Positions 1 through 6,865 of a stretch of 51,747 nt of DNA are shown here, in pieces (position 1 is the first letter of the stretch; every line of letters starts with the position of its first letter). Under the pieces are notes generated by a model. The model was not told the DNA's origin. It did no database searches and saw nothing but the letters and a program-made list of their open reading frames with translations. The DNA is from Bacillota bacterium (lineage in GTDB: Bacteria > Bacillota > Clostridia > Christensenellales > CAG-138): positions 1 to 51,747 of the forward strand of contig JAEYHP010000044.1 of NCBI GenBank assembly GCA_023409435.1, read 5' to 3'. The position numbers and the translations under genes were made by a program.

Positions 1-1066
1 GCTTGATTTGCAGTGAGATTTCGTTGATGGTGGCGGAAAGCTCTTCCACGGAGCTTGCCTGCTCGGTGGAGCCCTGGGAAAGCGCCTGCGCGCCGCTTGC
101 CACCTGGTTGGAGCCGCTTGCCACCTGTTCGGAGGACTGGCTGATCTGCGTGAGAGCGCTGTTGAGGGAGGCGAGAATACGCTGAAGAGAGGCTTTGATG
201 GGTGCAAAATCGCCCGCATAGTCTATGGTGACGTCAACCGCCATATCACCATCGGCCATGGTGCCTAAGGTGTCAGAGATGTTGCCGATATAGGTGCGCA
301 GGCTTTCGATGAGGGCGCGGGTGTTGTTGGCGAGCGAGCCGATTTCGTCGCGGGACTCATAGGCGATGGAGACGGAAAGGTTTCCCGCCGCAAGTTCCTT
401 TGTGGCGGTTTCGATCTCCAGTATGGGCCGGGTGATGCTGCGCACGATGTAGACGCATAGGATTACCGTGATGATGAGCGCCGCCGCAGAGATCGCGAGA
501 GCCTCGACCAGCCCGGTTTGCGCGGCAATCTTGCTTTCCGTGTAGAAACCGTCTGCCTCTAAGGAAACATCGGCCCTGATTTCTTCCGCAAGCCCCCGGG
601 CTGCGTCGGCTACGGGGATATAGTCCTCCAAAAACAGCTGCAGAGCTTCATCGTTTTTATTGGCTTCCAGCAGTGAAAGGATTTCGGCCCGCAGCGGCCC
701 GCCCTGCTGGGCGATAACGTTATTGAGCTGGTCCAGCTTGTCCTGATTCCCTAAAAGCACCTGGGACAGCTTTTCCCGGGAGGCGGAGTTGCTTTCAACC
801 GATTGCGTGAGCTCTTCCAGATGCTTGCTTTGCTGCTCCTTGGTTGGCGCCGTAATCGCTTCGAGCACATATTTTTCCATTTCGGTCAGGTTGCGCTCTA
901 TATTCTGCGCTTCGGTCGATGCAACGAAAGAATTGTCGTGGAACGTAACGAGATCGCCGGAGATCGTGTTCATGCTGATGATGGTCAATGCAACCACGAT
1001 CAGAAACAGAACGATGACAATAAAAAATGTAACGATCAGTTTTTTGGATATGGATAAGTTTTTCAT
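1..1066 (-). CDS. Methyl-accepting chemotaxis protein, partial (C-terminus beyond window)
   Basis: Membrane chemoreceptor that passes a ligand signal to CheA through CheW. The start at 1066 has an AAGGAG box 5-10 bases upstream. The N-terminus MKNLSISKKL leads into a hydrophobic segment (about residues 9-32), then a helical periplasmic part resembling a four-helix-bundle sensor, a second membrane segment encoded near 450-520, a HAMP domain (motif around RPILEIE) and a second HAMP-like stretch with ADGDMAVDV. The visible signalling helix contains repeated QVASG and STEQASSVEEL, typical of MCP methylation helices. The hairpin tip and C-terminus lie beyond position 1. It lies 35 bases downstream of cheW on the same strand, so the two are probably co-transcribed. 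The family call is firm; the ligand is unknown. Confidence 0.93.
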   Translation of the reverse strand, partial: MKNLSISKKLIVTFFIVIVLFLIVVALTIISMNTISGDLVTFHDNSFVASTEAQNIERNLTEMEKYVLEAITAPTKEQQSKHLEELTQSVESNSASREKLSQVLLGNQDKLDQLNNVIAQQGGPLRAEILSLLEANKNDEALQLFLEDYIPVADAARGLAEEIRADVSLEADGFYTESKIAAQTGLVEALAISAAALIITVILCVYIVRSITRPILEIETATKELAAGNLSVSIAYESRDEIGSLANNTRALIESLRTYIGNISDTLGTMADGDMAVDVTIDYAGDFAPIKASLQRILASLNSALTQISQSSEQVASGSNQVASGAQALSQGSTEQASSVEELSATINEISLQIK

Positions 1067-1101
1067 GCGATACTCCTTTATATTTAGTCAATCATAATCC
1101 G

Positions 1102-1575
1102 TTACCGGGTCTGTTCCGCGGCAAGCAGCTTTTCGGTATCCAGCAGCAGCTTGACCTGCCCGTCCGCTTTGCCGATGCCTTTGATGTAGCCGCCCGCTCC
1201 GGTGCTCTGTTCGGGCGGCGGGACGATATCGCCCGGATCAATGCGCAGCACCTCCGTCACCTGGTCTACAATCAGCCCGGCTGTATGGGCCTTGGTATTC
1301 AGGACAATGACGCAGGTGCGGTCCGTATACTCCTTCGGCTGCTTGCGGAATTTCAGCCGCATGTCGATGACGGGGATGATCTTACCCCGCAGGTTGATAA
1401 CACCCTTGATATACGCGGGCGTTTCGGGCAGCTGCGCAATGGGCTGTATGCCCACAATCTCTTTGACGTACCCGATCTCCACTCCCAGCGATTCGCCGTC
1501 CACAAGGAATGTCAAATATCTTCCCCGTTGGGTACCTTCCCAATCTTCGTGTAAGGCTTCCTGTTCAACTCCCAT
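1102..1575 (-). CDS. cheW: Chemotaxis coupling protein CheW
   Basis: A 157-residue CheW adaptor that links receptors to the histidine kinase CheA in the cytoplasmic array. CheW hallmarks are visible: YLTFLVDGESLGVEIGYVKEI at the first beta subdomain, then PAYIKGVINLRGKIIPVIDMR, and a late stretch GLIVDQVTEVLRI. The open frame extends upstream to 1647, but the ATG at 1573-1575 has GGGAGG 7 bases upstream, whereas the longer start has no such site. The length agrees with the family. It is the first gene of a two-gene unit with the downstream receptor. About 135 bases upstream lies one arm of an 18-bp inverted repeat enclosing a recombinase gene, so its transcription might be switchable (inference). 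Confidence 0.93.
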   Translation of the reverse strand: MGVEQEALHEDWEGTQRGRYLTFLVDGESLGVEIGYVKEIVGIQPIAQLPETPAYIKGVINLRGKIIPVIDMRLKFRKQPKEYTDRTCVIVLNTKAHTAGLIVDQVTEVLRIDPGDIVPPPEQSTGAGGYIKGIGKADGQVKLLLDTEKLLAAEQTR

Positions 1576-1710
1576 TCCATTTCCTCCCTCGTATTTTTTA
1601 ATCCAACGCCCGTGTGAAAGCGCGCCGGTATGATTCATAAAGGCCAATTTTATATATAGAGCGTATATTTGTGGGAAATCGTTCCAATCCTTGTGTTTTA
1701 TATAACAAAT

Positions 1711-1728
1711 CTATTATTATGTTGCATT
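1711..1728. repeat. Left arm of 18-bp inverted repeat flanking the recombinase
   Basis: The sequence CTATTATTATGTTGCATT here is the exact reverse complement of 2557-2574. The match continues imperfectly for 10 more bases on the outer side (7 of 10), giving about 28 bases (1701-1728 against 2557-2584), but not on the inner side. Arms of this form on both sides of a tyrosine recombinase gene are what an inversion or excision site would look like. Confidence 0.85.
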
Positions 1729-1783
1729 GAAATTGGAAGAAAACAGGAGATTTCGCGAGATAGAATGGGATGATTCAAATTGG

Positions 1784-1812
1784 TTGTTTTTTAGAATGCA
1801 TTTTAGTATAAT
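1784..1812 (+). promoter_or_regulatory. Sigma-A-type promoter of the recombinase gene
   Basis: TTGTTT at 1784-1789, a 17-base spacer and a perfect TATAAT at 1807-1812. Transcription would begin near 1819, leaving a leader of about 40 bases before the ATG at 1858. The promoter lies inside the inverted repeat arms, so it would move with the gene on inversion. Confidence 0.7.
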
Positions 1813-1857
1813 TCTTTTTAGTGATTATTTGTATAAAACGTATCTTTGGAGGTTAAT

Positions 1858-2418
1858 ATGACGGTACAACCCATTCGTGATAAAAAGAAGATCAAACAGA
1901 TGTATGTGTATCTTGGGGGGTACGAACCAAAGTACGCGACGCTGTTTAAATTCGGTATCAATACGGGGTTGCGCATCAGCGATATTATTCCTCTGAAGGT
2001 GAAACAAATCTGCCTGGATTCCATGCAATTCCGTGAATATCTGACCATAACCGAACAAAAGACGGGAAAAGAAAAACGCATCAAACTGAATGAAACGTTG
2101 CGCAAATGCCTTTGGGAATATATTAAGACATATGAGTTGACAGGCAACGACTATCTGTTTTACAGCCGAAAGGGCGGGCACGTTGGCCGGATACAGGTAT
2201 ATAAGGTGCTGACGGACGCTGCCCAGGCTTTGGGGATTGAGAACTTTGGCACCCACAGCCTCCGCAAGACATGGGGGTATTGGACTTATCAGATCTCCAA
2301 ATACAATATTGGGCTGATTATGGATACGTTCAACCACAGTTCCCCGGCCGTTACCCTGCGGTATATCGGCATTACGCAGGATCAGAAAGATGAACTCTAT
2401 TCCATGGTCCAGCTGTAA
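1858..2418 (+). CDS. Small tyrosine recombinase (catalytic domain only), inside inverted repeats
   Basis: A 186-residue site-specific recombinase of the phage integrase superfamily. All catalytic positions can be seen: Arg39 (TGLRISD), Lys68 (EQKTGKEK), His133 and Arg136 (HSLRK), His160 (FNHSS) and nucleophile Tyr169 (LRYIGI). The N-terminal core-binding domain of phage integrases is absent, so the size is that of FimB/FimE-type inversion recombinases (about 200 residues). The ATG at 1858 is chosen over an upstream TTG because GGAGG lies just before it. A sigma-A promoter and an intrinsic terminator bracket it, so it forms its own transcription unit. An exact 18-bp inverted repeat at 1711-1728 and 2557-2574 encloses the unit. 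No other phage or plasmid genes are nearby, which argues against a prophage. It could instead be a minimal mobile element; inversion is inferred, not shown. Confidence 0.9.
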   Translation: MTVQPIRDKKKIKQMYVYLGGYEPKYATLFKFGINTGLRISDIIPLKVKQICLDSMQFREYLTITEQKTGKEKRIKLNETLRKCLWEYIKTYELTGNDYLFYSRKGGHVGRIQVYKVLTDAAQALGIENFGTHSLRKTWGYWTYQISKYNIGLIMDTFNHSSPAVTLRYIGITQDQKDELYSMVQL

Positions 2419-2445
2419 TTTTTAATATTCATAGATTGAAATCTT

Positions 2446-2470
2446 GCCCGCTTTCCAGCGGGCTTTATTT
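2446..2470 (+). terminator. Rho-independent terminator after the recombinase
   Basis: A perfect 7-bp stem GCCCGCT / AGCGGGC with a TTCC loop, followed by TTTATTT. It sits 27 bases after the recombinase stop codon and inside the inverted repeat arms, isolating the recombinase transcript from DNA to the right. Confidence 0.8.
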
Positions 2471-2540
2471 GTCCATAAAAATCCAGAATAGGCTAATGTT
2501 ACACATGGAAATGTCGAAATATAGCGTAAGATGCCATAGT

Positions 2541-2569
2541 TTGCTTTCTTTTAGCGAATGCAACATAAT
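2541..2569 (+). promoter_or_regulatory. Possible outward-facing promoter overlapping the right repeat arm
   Basis: TTGCTT at 2541-2546, a 17-base spacer and CATAAT at 2564-2569; the -10 hexamer lies within the 18-bp repeat arm. It points out of the element to the right, where the next gene is on the opposite strand. If the segment between the repeats were inverted, the same promoter would point at cheW. In the present orientation the equivalent position beside the left arm has GTTTTC instead of a usable -35. The promoter is predicted from sequence only. Confidence 0.4.
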
Positions 2570-2574
2570 AATAG
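2557..2574. repeat. Right arm of 18-bp inverted repeat flanking the recombinase
   Basis: AATGCAACATAATAATAG, exact reverse complement of 1711-1728. The arms are 828 bases apart and enclose only the recombinase with its promoter and terminator. Confidence 0.85.
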
Positions 2575-2668
2575 ATGTGATAGATTATCTGCACCATATC
2601 AGTTAGGAATGAACGGATGGTTGTATCAGAGTCGAGGCAGTCTTTCGGGGATAGAGTGAAATAGATGC

Positions 2669-2700
2669 AAAAAGGGGGAGCTGCTACAAACAGCTCCCCC
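2669..2700 (-). terminator. Terminator of the DUF2500-like gene
   Basis: A 10-bp perfect stem (GGGGGAGCTG with its complement, 2674-2683 and 2691-2700) with a 7-base loop. On the minus strand it is followed by TTTTT (2669-2673). It lies 23 bases past the stop of the minus-strand gene at 2724 and would also impede any transcript coming from the recombinase side. Confidence 0.85.
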
Positions 2701-2723
2701 GCATGTTGTTATGTATGCCCGCG

Positions 2724-3122
2724 TTACCGCTGGCGCTCAAACCCCAGGTACCGCATACCCTGGAACGTCAGCTTTCCGGCGTCCCCTTCCACAAGCAGCC
2801 CATACTCCGCATCGCGCACGGCAAATTCCATACGGTCCCCGCTTTCCACCTGGAAAGTCACATAATAGGTGGTGGAGGATGTGGTATGGCTCATTGTGTT
2901 CATATTATGATGATGGTGATGACGGTAGTTGACGTCCGCGCGCTTGGCGACGACGGTGGCGGGAATGGACAATACGGGAGAGTCGTTGTTCCGTTTCCAT
3001 TGCTTTGCGCCCTTAATGCTCCGTACGATGATCGTGCCGAATACAAATATGAACCCAATCACGATGATAACCGGAATCACGGAAAACATCATATTCATGC
3101 CGCCGGACGGGTAAAATTCCAT
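2724..3122 (-). CDS. DUF2500-family membrane-anchored protein
   Basis: A 132-residue protein with one N-terminal membrane segment (about residues 10-34), a short basic linker (RSIKGAKQWKRN) and a small soluble C-terminal domain. That domain begins PVLSIPATVVAKRADV, contains a run of histidines (YRHHHHHN) and ends with a compact beta-rich part (YYVTFQVESGDRMEF, then GDAGKLTFQGMRYLGFER). This arrangement agrees with the DUF2500 family (YhhM-like), whose function is unknown to me. AAGGAG lies 6 bases before the ATG. It has its own terminator, so it appears to be monocistronic. The His run may bind metal, but that is a guess. Confidence 0.8.
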   Translation of the reverse strand: MEFYPSGGMNMMFSVIPVIIVIGFIFVFGTIIVRSIKGAKQWKRNNDSPVLSIPATVVAKRADVNYRHHHHHNMNTMSHTTSSTTYYVTFQVESGDRMEFAVRDAEYGLLVEGDAGKLTFQGMRYLGFERQR

Positions 3123-3227
3123 AGACGCTCCTTATTCCTGCCTGCACGCCGTATGAAAACGGCGTTTCAAGCTTTTCATTGAACTATTACTATACCGCAA
3201 GAATATATGGTCTGTAAAGAATGGGGA

Positions 3228-3731
3228 TTACCCGATAGTTTTCGTCAGCTGCGCAATATTCGCATAAAGCTCCCGCAGCTCCTGCCGGCTGACAATTAAG
3301 GGATTGTGGTCATCGGTGAGATATGACTGTTCCCCTCCGATATCCAGATTGCTGATGGCGACCTCCCCCAGATTGCTGATGCGGTACGAATACCGTTTTA
3401 CTTTACCTGCCTCGTTCAGGCCTTCCAAATAGATTATAAATTGCGTGTCTCCGCCGAAACCGTTATATATCAGCGTCCGGTAATACCTTGGGGCGGTGAT
3501 AAGGTCAACGATCTGCTGCTTGGTTTCCTCATCTGCCTTGACTGATACGGGCATGTTACCGATTTGTGCAAACGGCCTCCAAACCTCCAGGCTGGTGATG
3601 CGGACATCCTGCTGCAATTCTTCTGAAAGCGAAAGCGAGGACAGCCAGCGGTAGCCGCCCGCCGCGGCCAATATCAGAACGATAGCGGCCAGTACAAACC
3701 AGAGAGCTGTAGCAGGTTTTTTCTTTTTCAT
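3228..3731 (-). CDS. Hypothetical membrane-anchored protein, one N-terminal TM
   Basis: A 167-residue protein of unrecognised family. The start at 3731 (MKKKKPATALW) is chosen because AAGGGA lies just upstream; the frame is open to 3803, but that start would add an unlikely leader. A positively charged N-terminus precedes one membrane segment (about residues 8-30, rich in Leu, Ala and Val). The rest is soluble and probably extracytoplasmic, with beta-strand-like stretches (DTQFIIYLEGL, VKRYSYRISNLGEVAI) and the C-terminal helix RQELRELYANIAQL. It is divergent from ku, with about 125 bases between the two starts. Its function is unknown; no cysteine lipobox is present. Confidence 0.75.
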   Translation of the reverse strand: MKKKKPATALWFVLAAIVLILAAAGGYRWLSSLSLSEELQQDVRITSLEVWRPFAQIGNMPVSVKADEETKQQIVDLITAPRYYRTLIYNGFGGDTQFIIYLEGLNEAGKVKRYSYRISNLGEVAISNLDIGGEQSYLTDDHNPLIVSRQELRELYANIAQLTKTIG

Positions 3732-3856
3732 GCCATATCCCTTTCTTAAAGCATTCTCTTTATAAATATACCATATCCAGGAAACTGTTGCACGGGGGAA
3801 CATAACGCATGTTTCCTCTTATGCTCGGCAAACTAAAGAGAAAAGGAGGGGTTGCG

Positions 3857-4699
3857 ATGCAAACGGTATGGAAAGGCGCTATCAGCTTCGGGCTGCTGAA
3901 CGTCCCGGTCAAGATGGGTTCCGCCACGCAAAAGGAAAATATCAGCTTCCGGCAGCTGCATAAGGCGTGCAACACGCCTATCAACCAAAAGCGGTTCTGC
4001 AGCAAATGCAACAAGGAAGTGGCATATGAGGATATCGTGAAGGGCTTTGAGTATGAGCCGGGCAAATTCGTGCTGGTGAGCAACGAGGAACTCGACGAGA
4101 TGCCCATCAAAAGCGCGAAATATATGGATATTGTGGATTTTATCCACATCGGGGAGGTTGACCCGGTCTATTTTGATAAGACGTATTACCTCTGGCCGGA
4201 GAAGGGCGGCGAAAAAGCCTACCTTATTTTGCGGGAGGCCATGCGCCAGACGGGGCGGGTGGCCGTAGCCAAGGTCACGTTGCGGGAAAAGGAACACCTG
4301 TGCCTCATACGCCTCATCGGGGATACCATATCCGTCGCCATGATGTATTTTCAGGACGAAATACGCGATACCGCGGAGCTTGGCATCGCGCAGTTAAGCG
4401 ATGCGGTAAAGGTCCGGCCAGAGGAAATGGATATGGCCATACAGCTGGTGCAGAACCTCACGGCGGAGTTCCAGCCGGAAAAGTACCACGACGCGTACCG
4501 CGAGGAGCTCTTAAAGCTGATCCGCGCCAAGGTGGAAGGAAAGCAGGTGGTGGAGCCGGAATCCGTAGAAGCGCCCGCGGGCAATGTCGTGGACCTGATG
4601 GAACGCCTGCGGCAGAGCGTGGAAGCCACAAAGGCCAAGAACGAGCCGCCCGCTTCAAAAGAGAAGAAGCCGAGGAAGAGAAAAGTTGCAGGCGAGTAA
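3857..4699 (+). CDS. ku: Ku protein of bacterial non-homologous end joining
   Basis: A 280-residue homodimeric ring protein that threads onto double-strand DNA ends and recruits the NHEJ ligase and polymerase. The N-terminus MQTVWKGAISFGLLNVPVKM is the classical bacterial Ku start. A short Cys cluster (Cys38, Cys48, Cys51 in KACNTP and FCSKCNKEV) resembles the zinc-hook-like insertion of many bacterial Ku proteins. The basic C-terminal tail (KEKKPRKRK) agrees with the usual extension that binds DNA and ligase. The frame extends to 3809, but the ATG at 3857 has GGAGGGG upstream and fits the family start. It converges with the ligase and polymerase genes, completing a local NHEJ set. In Bacillus such sets repair DNA during spore germination; the same role here is inferred. 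Confidence 0.95.
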   Translation: MQTVWKGAISFGLLNVPVKMGSATQKENISFRQLHKACNTPINQKRFCSKCNKEVAYEDIVKGFEYEPGKFVLVSNEELDEMPIKSAKYMDIVDFIHIGEVDPVYFDKTYYLWPEKGGEKAYLILREAMRQTGRVAVAKVTLREKEHLCLIRLIGDTISVAMMYFQDEIRDTAELGIAQLSDAVKVRPEEMDMAIQLVQNLTAEFQPEKYHDAYREELLKLIRAKVEGKQVVEPESVEAPAGNVVDLMERLRQSVEATKAKNEPPASKEKKPRKRKVAGE

Positions 4700-4723
4700 C
4701 TTTATTACTTCTGGGGGTGGGAT

Positions 4724-4746
4724 CCAAGGGCCGTTACGGCCCTTGG
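4724..4746. repeat. Perfect 10-bp inverted repeat between convergent ku and polymerase genes
   Basis: CCAAGGGCCG and its complement with a TTA loop. It lies 25 bases after the ku stop, where a terminator is expected, but neither strand shows a T tract after the stem, so it may stabilise the 3-prime end rather than terminate. Confidence 0.5.
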
Positions 4747-4892
4747 CGGGTGTTTGGGGGACATAGCCGAACGCCGCCTGTGACGGATACGGCGTCCCAG
4801 TGAGCAAGGGAGTATTAGGAGCGGTTAACTGCGATACAATACAACCATTGCGAACTGTGGGTCCGCCAGGCGGCGCCCTCAACGTTCCCTTT

Positions 4893-5780
4893 TTATAATT
4901 CAGGCAACACCTGCCGCATTGTATACGCGGGCGCGAACAAATCGCCCGCTTCTTTTATGCGCTGTGCGATGTTGCGTATATGAAACTGCTCCGGCGACAC
5001 GCCTTTTTCTAGCTCTGCCCAGGTCAGCGGAGTGGAAACGCTGGCGTTGGGGGTGGAGCGTACGCTGTAGGGAGAGGGCAGGGTCTTGCCGCGCGCGTTC
5101 TGTACGGCGTCCAGGTACACCCGGTCGCCACGCTTTTTGATGATGCGTTCGGTCGTGAACAGATCCGGCCTTGTTTTTTCGATGGCTTTACAGATGACGG
5201 TCAGGAAATTGCGCGCCTTTTCAAACGGCGTGGGCTGTATGGGCACCACGATATGCACGCCCGTCTTGCCTGAGGTCTTGGGGATGGAAAACAGGCCGTA
5301 TGCCTCTAAAGCGGATTTCATCATCAGAGCGCCCTCCACGGCGTGCACAAAGCCCGTGTTGCCGGAAGGATCGATATCGAATATCGCGACGTCCGGCTCA
5401 TCCAAACGCGGCACGCGGGAAAACCATGCGTGGGTTTCGAGACAGGAACGGTTGACCATGTATAATAGGCTTGGCGCGTCGTTGACCATGCACCAGTCCA
5501 CAACTTTTTCTTTGGAAGGGATGCTGACACCCGCGATCCAATCCGGCGCGTCGTCCGGCCGCTGCTTCTGGAAAAACGTCTCCCCATCCACGCCGTGCGG
5601 ATAATGCAGCATGGAAAACGGCCGGTTTTTTAAATAGGGCAGGATGTAGGGGGCCATGTTGAAATAGTATTCGATCAGTTCCGCCTTGGTGGCGTTGATG
5701 GCCGGGAAATAGACCTTGTCGAGATGGGTGAGCCCAAGCTCCCGGCCCTCTATTGTAAAGAGTTCTTTTGCAGCTGCCAT
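4893..5780 (-). CDS. LigD-type NHEJ DNA polymerase (primase-polymerase domain), stand-alone
   Basis: A 295-residue polymerase of the archaeo-eukaryotic primase superfamily, equal to the LigD POL domain. It fills gaps with ribo- or deoxynucleotides at Ku-bound ends. The metal-binding DxD is visible at residues 135-137 (FDIDPS), followed by SGKTGVHIVVPI, which carries the conserved His of the active site. The N-terminus (LGLTHLDKVYFP) and KPFSMLHYP-like stretch are typical of the family. The ATG at 5780 follows the ligase stop by one base (TAACATG) with GAGGTG upstream, so the two are translationally coupled; the frame upstream of 5780 is a shadow of the ligase gene. In Pseudomonas and Mycobacterium, polymerase and ligase are fused in one LigD; here they are separate proteins. 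Confidence 0.92.
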   Translation of the reverse strand: MAAAKELFTIEGRELGLTHLDKVYFPAINATKAELIEYYFNMAPYILPYLKNRPFSMLHYPHGVDGETFFQKQRPDDAPDWIAGVSIPSKEKVVDWCMVNDAPSLLYMVNRSCLETHAWFSRVPRLDEPDVAIFDIDPSGNTGFVHAVEGALMMKSALEAYGLFSIPKTSGKTGVHIVVPIQPTPFEKARNFLTVICKAIEKTRPDLFTTERIIKKRGDRVYLDAVQNARGKTLPSPYSVRSTPNASVSTPLTWAELEKGVSPEQFHIRNIAQRIKEAGDLFAPAYTMRQVLPEL

Positions 5781-5781
5781 G

Positions 5782-6693
5782 TTACACCTCGGGTAATTTG
5801 ATGATGGCGGGGGCGCGCATGACGCCCTCCTTGGTATATTCCAGAAACCGGACCCGTATGGGCAGCATGGGCTCCACCCAAATGGCGTCCTTTTCCGCCG
5901 CGGGGACGGTGAAAAAAGGGCAGCGGCCATGGATGGCCTGGAGGCGGGCGTGCAGCCTGCTCCATTCTTTTTGCGTAGGGCCGGAGGAAGCCCTGCCGAT
6001 ATAGAGCAGCCTATCATCCTCCCATATGCCCACCAGCAGGCAGCGCATGCCGTCGGGCTTTGGAACATAGCCGCCGATGAACCTGTCCATTTCCCGCAGA
6101 CATTTGATCTTTTGCCAGTCCGCGGAGCGCTCGCCTATCCGGTAGAGGCTGTCGGCTTTTTTTGCGACGATGCCCTCCAGCCCTTCGGCTTTGACCGCCT
6201 CAAACAGCGCGTTTCCGTGGCCCGGAATGCTGTCCACCAGGAAGACTGGAGAGGGAAGGGGGACGCTTCTTAACAGCTCCAGCCGCTTTACTAGCGGCAG
6301 CCCGTACACGGGCTCGCCCGCGTGCCACAGGAGATCGAAAACCATGTAGTGCACATGCACAGTGTTTTTCAGCACGTTTATTTTGGAAACGGAACGCGCC
6401 AGGTCCCGCCGCAGCACGCGGGGGAAGCTCGGCTTGCCGTCGGGGCCAAGGGATACGATTTCCCCATCCAGTACCGTGCCCGGCGACAGCGACGATAGGC
6501 ATTCGATCAATTCCGGGTATTGTACCGCACGCGCGTTGAGCCGCCGGTTGTAGAGGCGTATGCCGTCCGGGTAAGCGTAGGCCAGGCACCGTACGCCATC
6601 CCACTTCACCTGGAACAGCGTATCCGGGCTGTCATATGGGGCGTCGCGTATCACGAGCTCCATGGGGACGACAGGCCAATCTTCCGGCGTCAT
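5782..6693 (-). CDS. ATP-dependent DNA ligase of the LigD/NHEJ type
   Basis: A 303-residue ATP-dependent ligase that seals double-strand breaks with Ku. The adenylation motif KxDG is at Lys30 (FQVKWDGVRCL). Motif III/IV-like stretches (HYMVFDLLW, EGLEGIVAKK) and motif V (WQKIKC) follow, and a C-terminal OB-fold part ends in a positively charged region. The chosen ATG at 6693 has AAGGAG 7 bases upstream. The frame stays open to an ATG at 6834 with a weak AGGA nearby, so a 47-residue N-terminal extension cannot be excluded. It is followed after one base by the polymerase gene. No nuclease (PE) domain is seen in either protein. It is divergent from the peptidase gene at 6866. Confidence 0.93.
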   Translation of the reverse strand: MTPEDWPVVPMELVIRDAPYDSPDTLFQVKWDGVRCLAYAYPDGIRLYNRRLNARAVQYPELIECLSSLSPGTVLDGEIVSLGPDGKPSFPRVLRRDLARSVSKINVLKNTVHVHYMVFDLLWHAGEPVYGLPLVKRLELLRSVPLPSPVFLVDSIPGHGNALFEAVKAEGLEGIVAKKADSLYRIGERSADWQKIKCLREMDRFIGGYVPKPDGMRCLLVGIWEDDRLLYIGRASSGPTQKEWSRLHARLQAIHGRCPFFTVPAAEKDAIWVEPMLPIRVRFLEYTKEGVMRAPAIIKLPEV

Positions 6694-6805
6694 GCTGCGC
6701 TCCTTTATGGTTTTTAGTAGTTTGAGCGGATGGGGGGATTTTATGACCGGTAGCAGGGACAGGGCAAGAGATAAGAACTTTTGCAGCTTTTTTTCGCTAA
6801 TTTGC

Positions 6806-6834
6806 TTGAACAATGCACGCTTTTCACGTAACAT
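6806..6834 (+). promoter_or_regulatory. Sigma-A-type promoter of the peptidase gene
   Basis: TTGAAC at 6806-6811, a 17-base spacer and TAACAT at 6829-6834, about 30 bases before the ATG at 6866. Confidence 0.5.
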
Positions 6835-6865
6835 ATATATCCTATAAGTATTTTAGGAGCATACT

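Noticed and set aside
1858..2418. Prophage or ICE integrase
   Set aside because: No phage, excisionase or conjugation genes lie nearby, the N-terminal DNA-binding domain is absent, and inverted rather than direct repeats flank it.
4724..4746. Intrinsic terminator between ku and the polymerase gene
   Set aside because: The stem is perfect but no T tract follows on either strand, so it is listed only as an inverted repeat.
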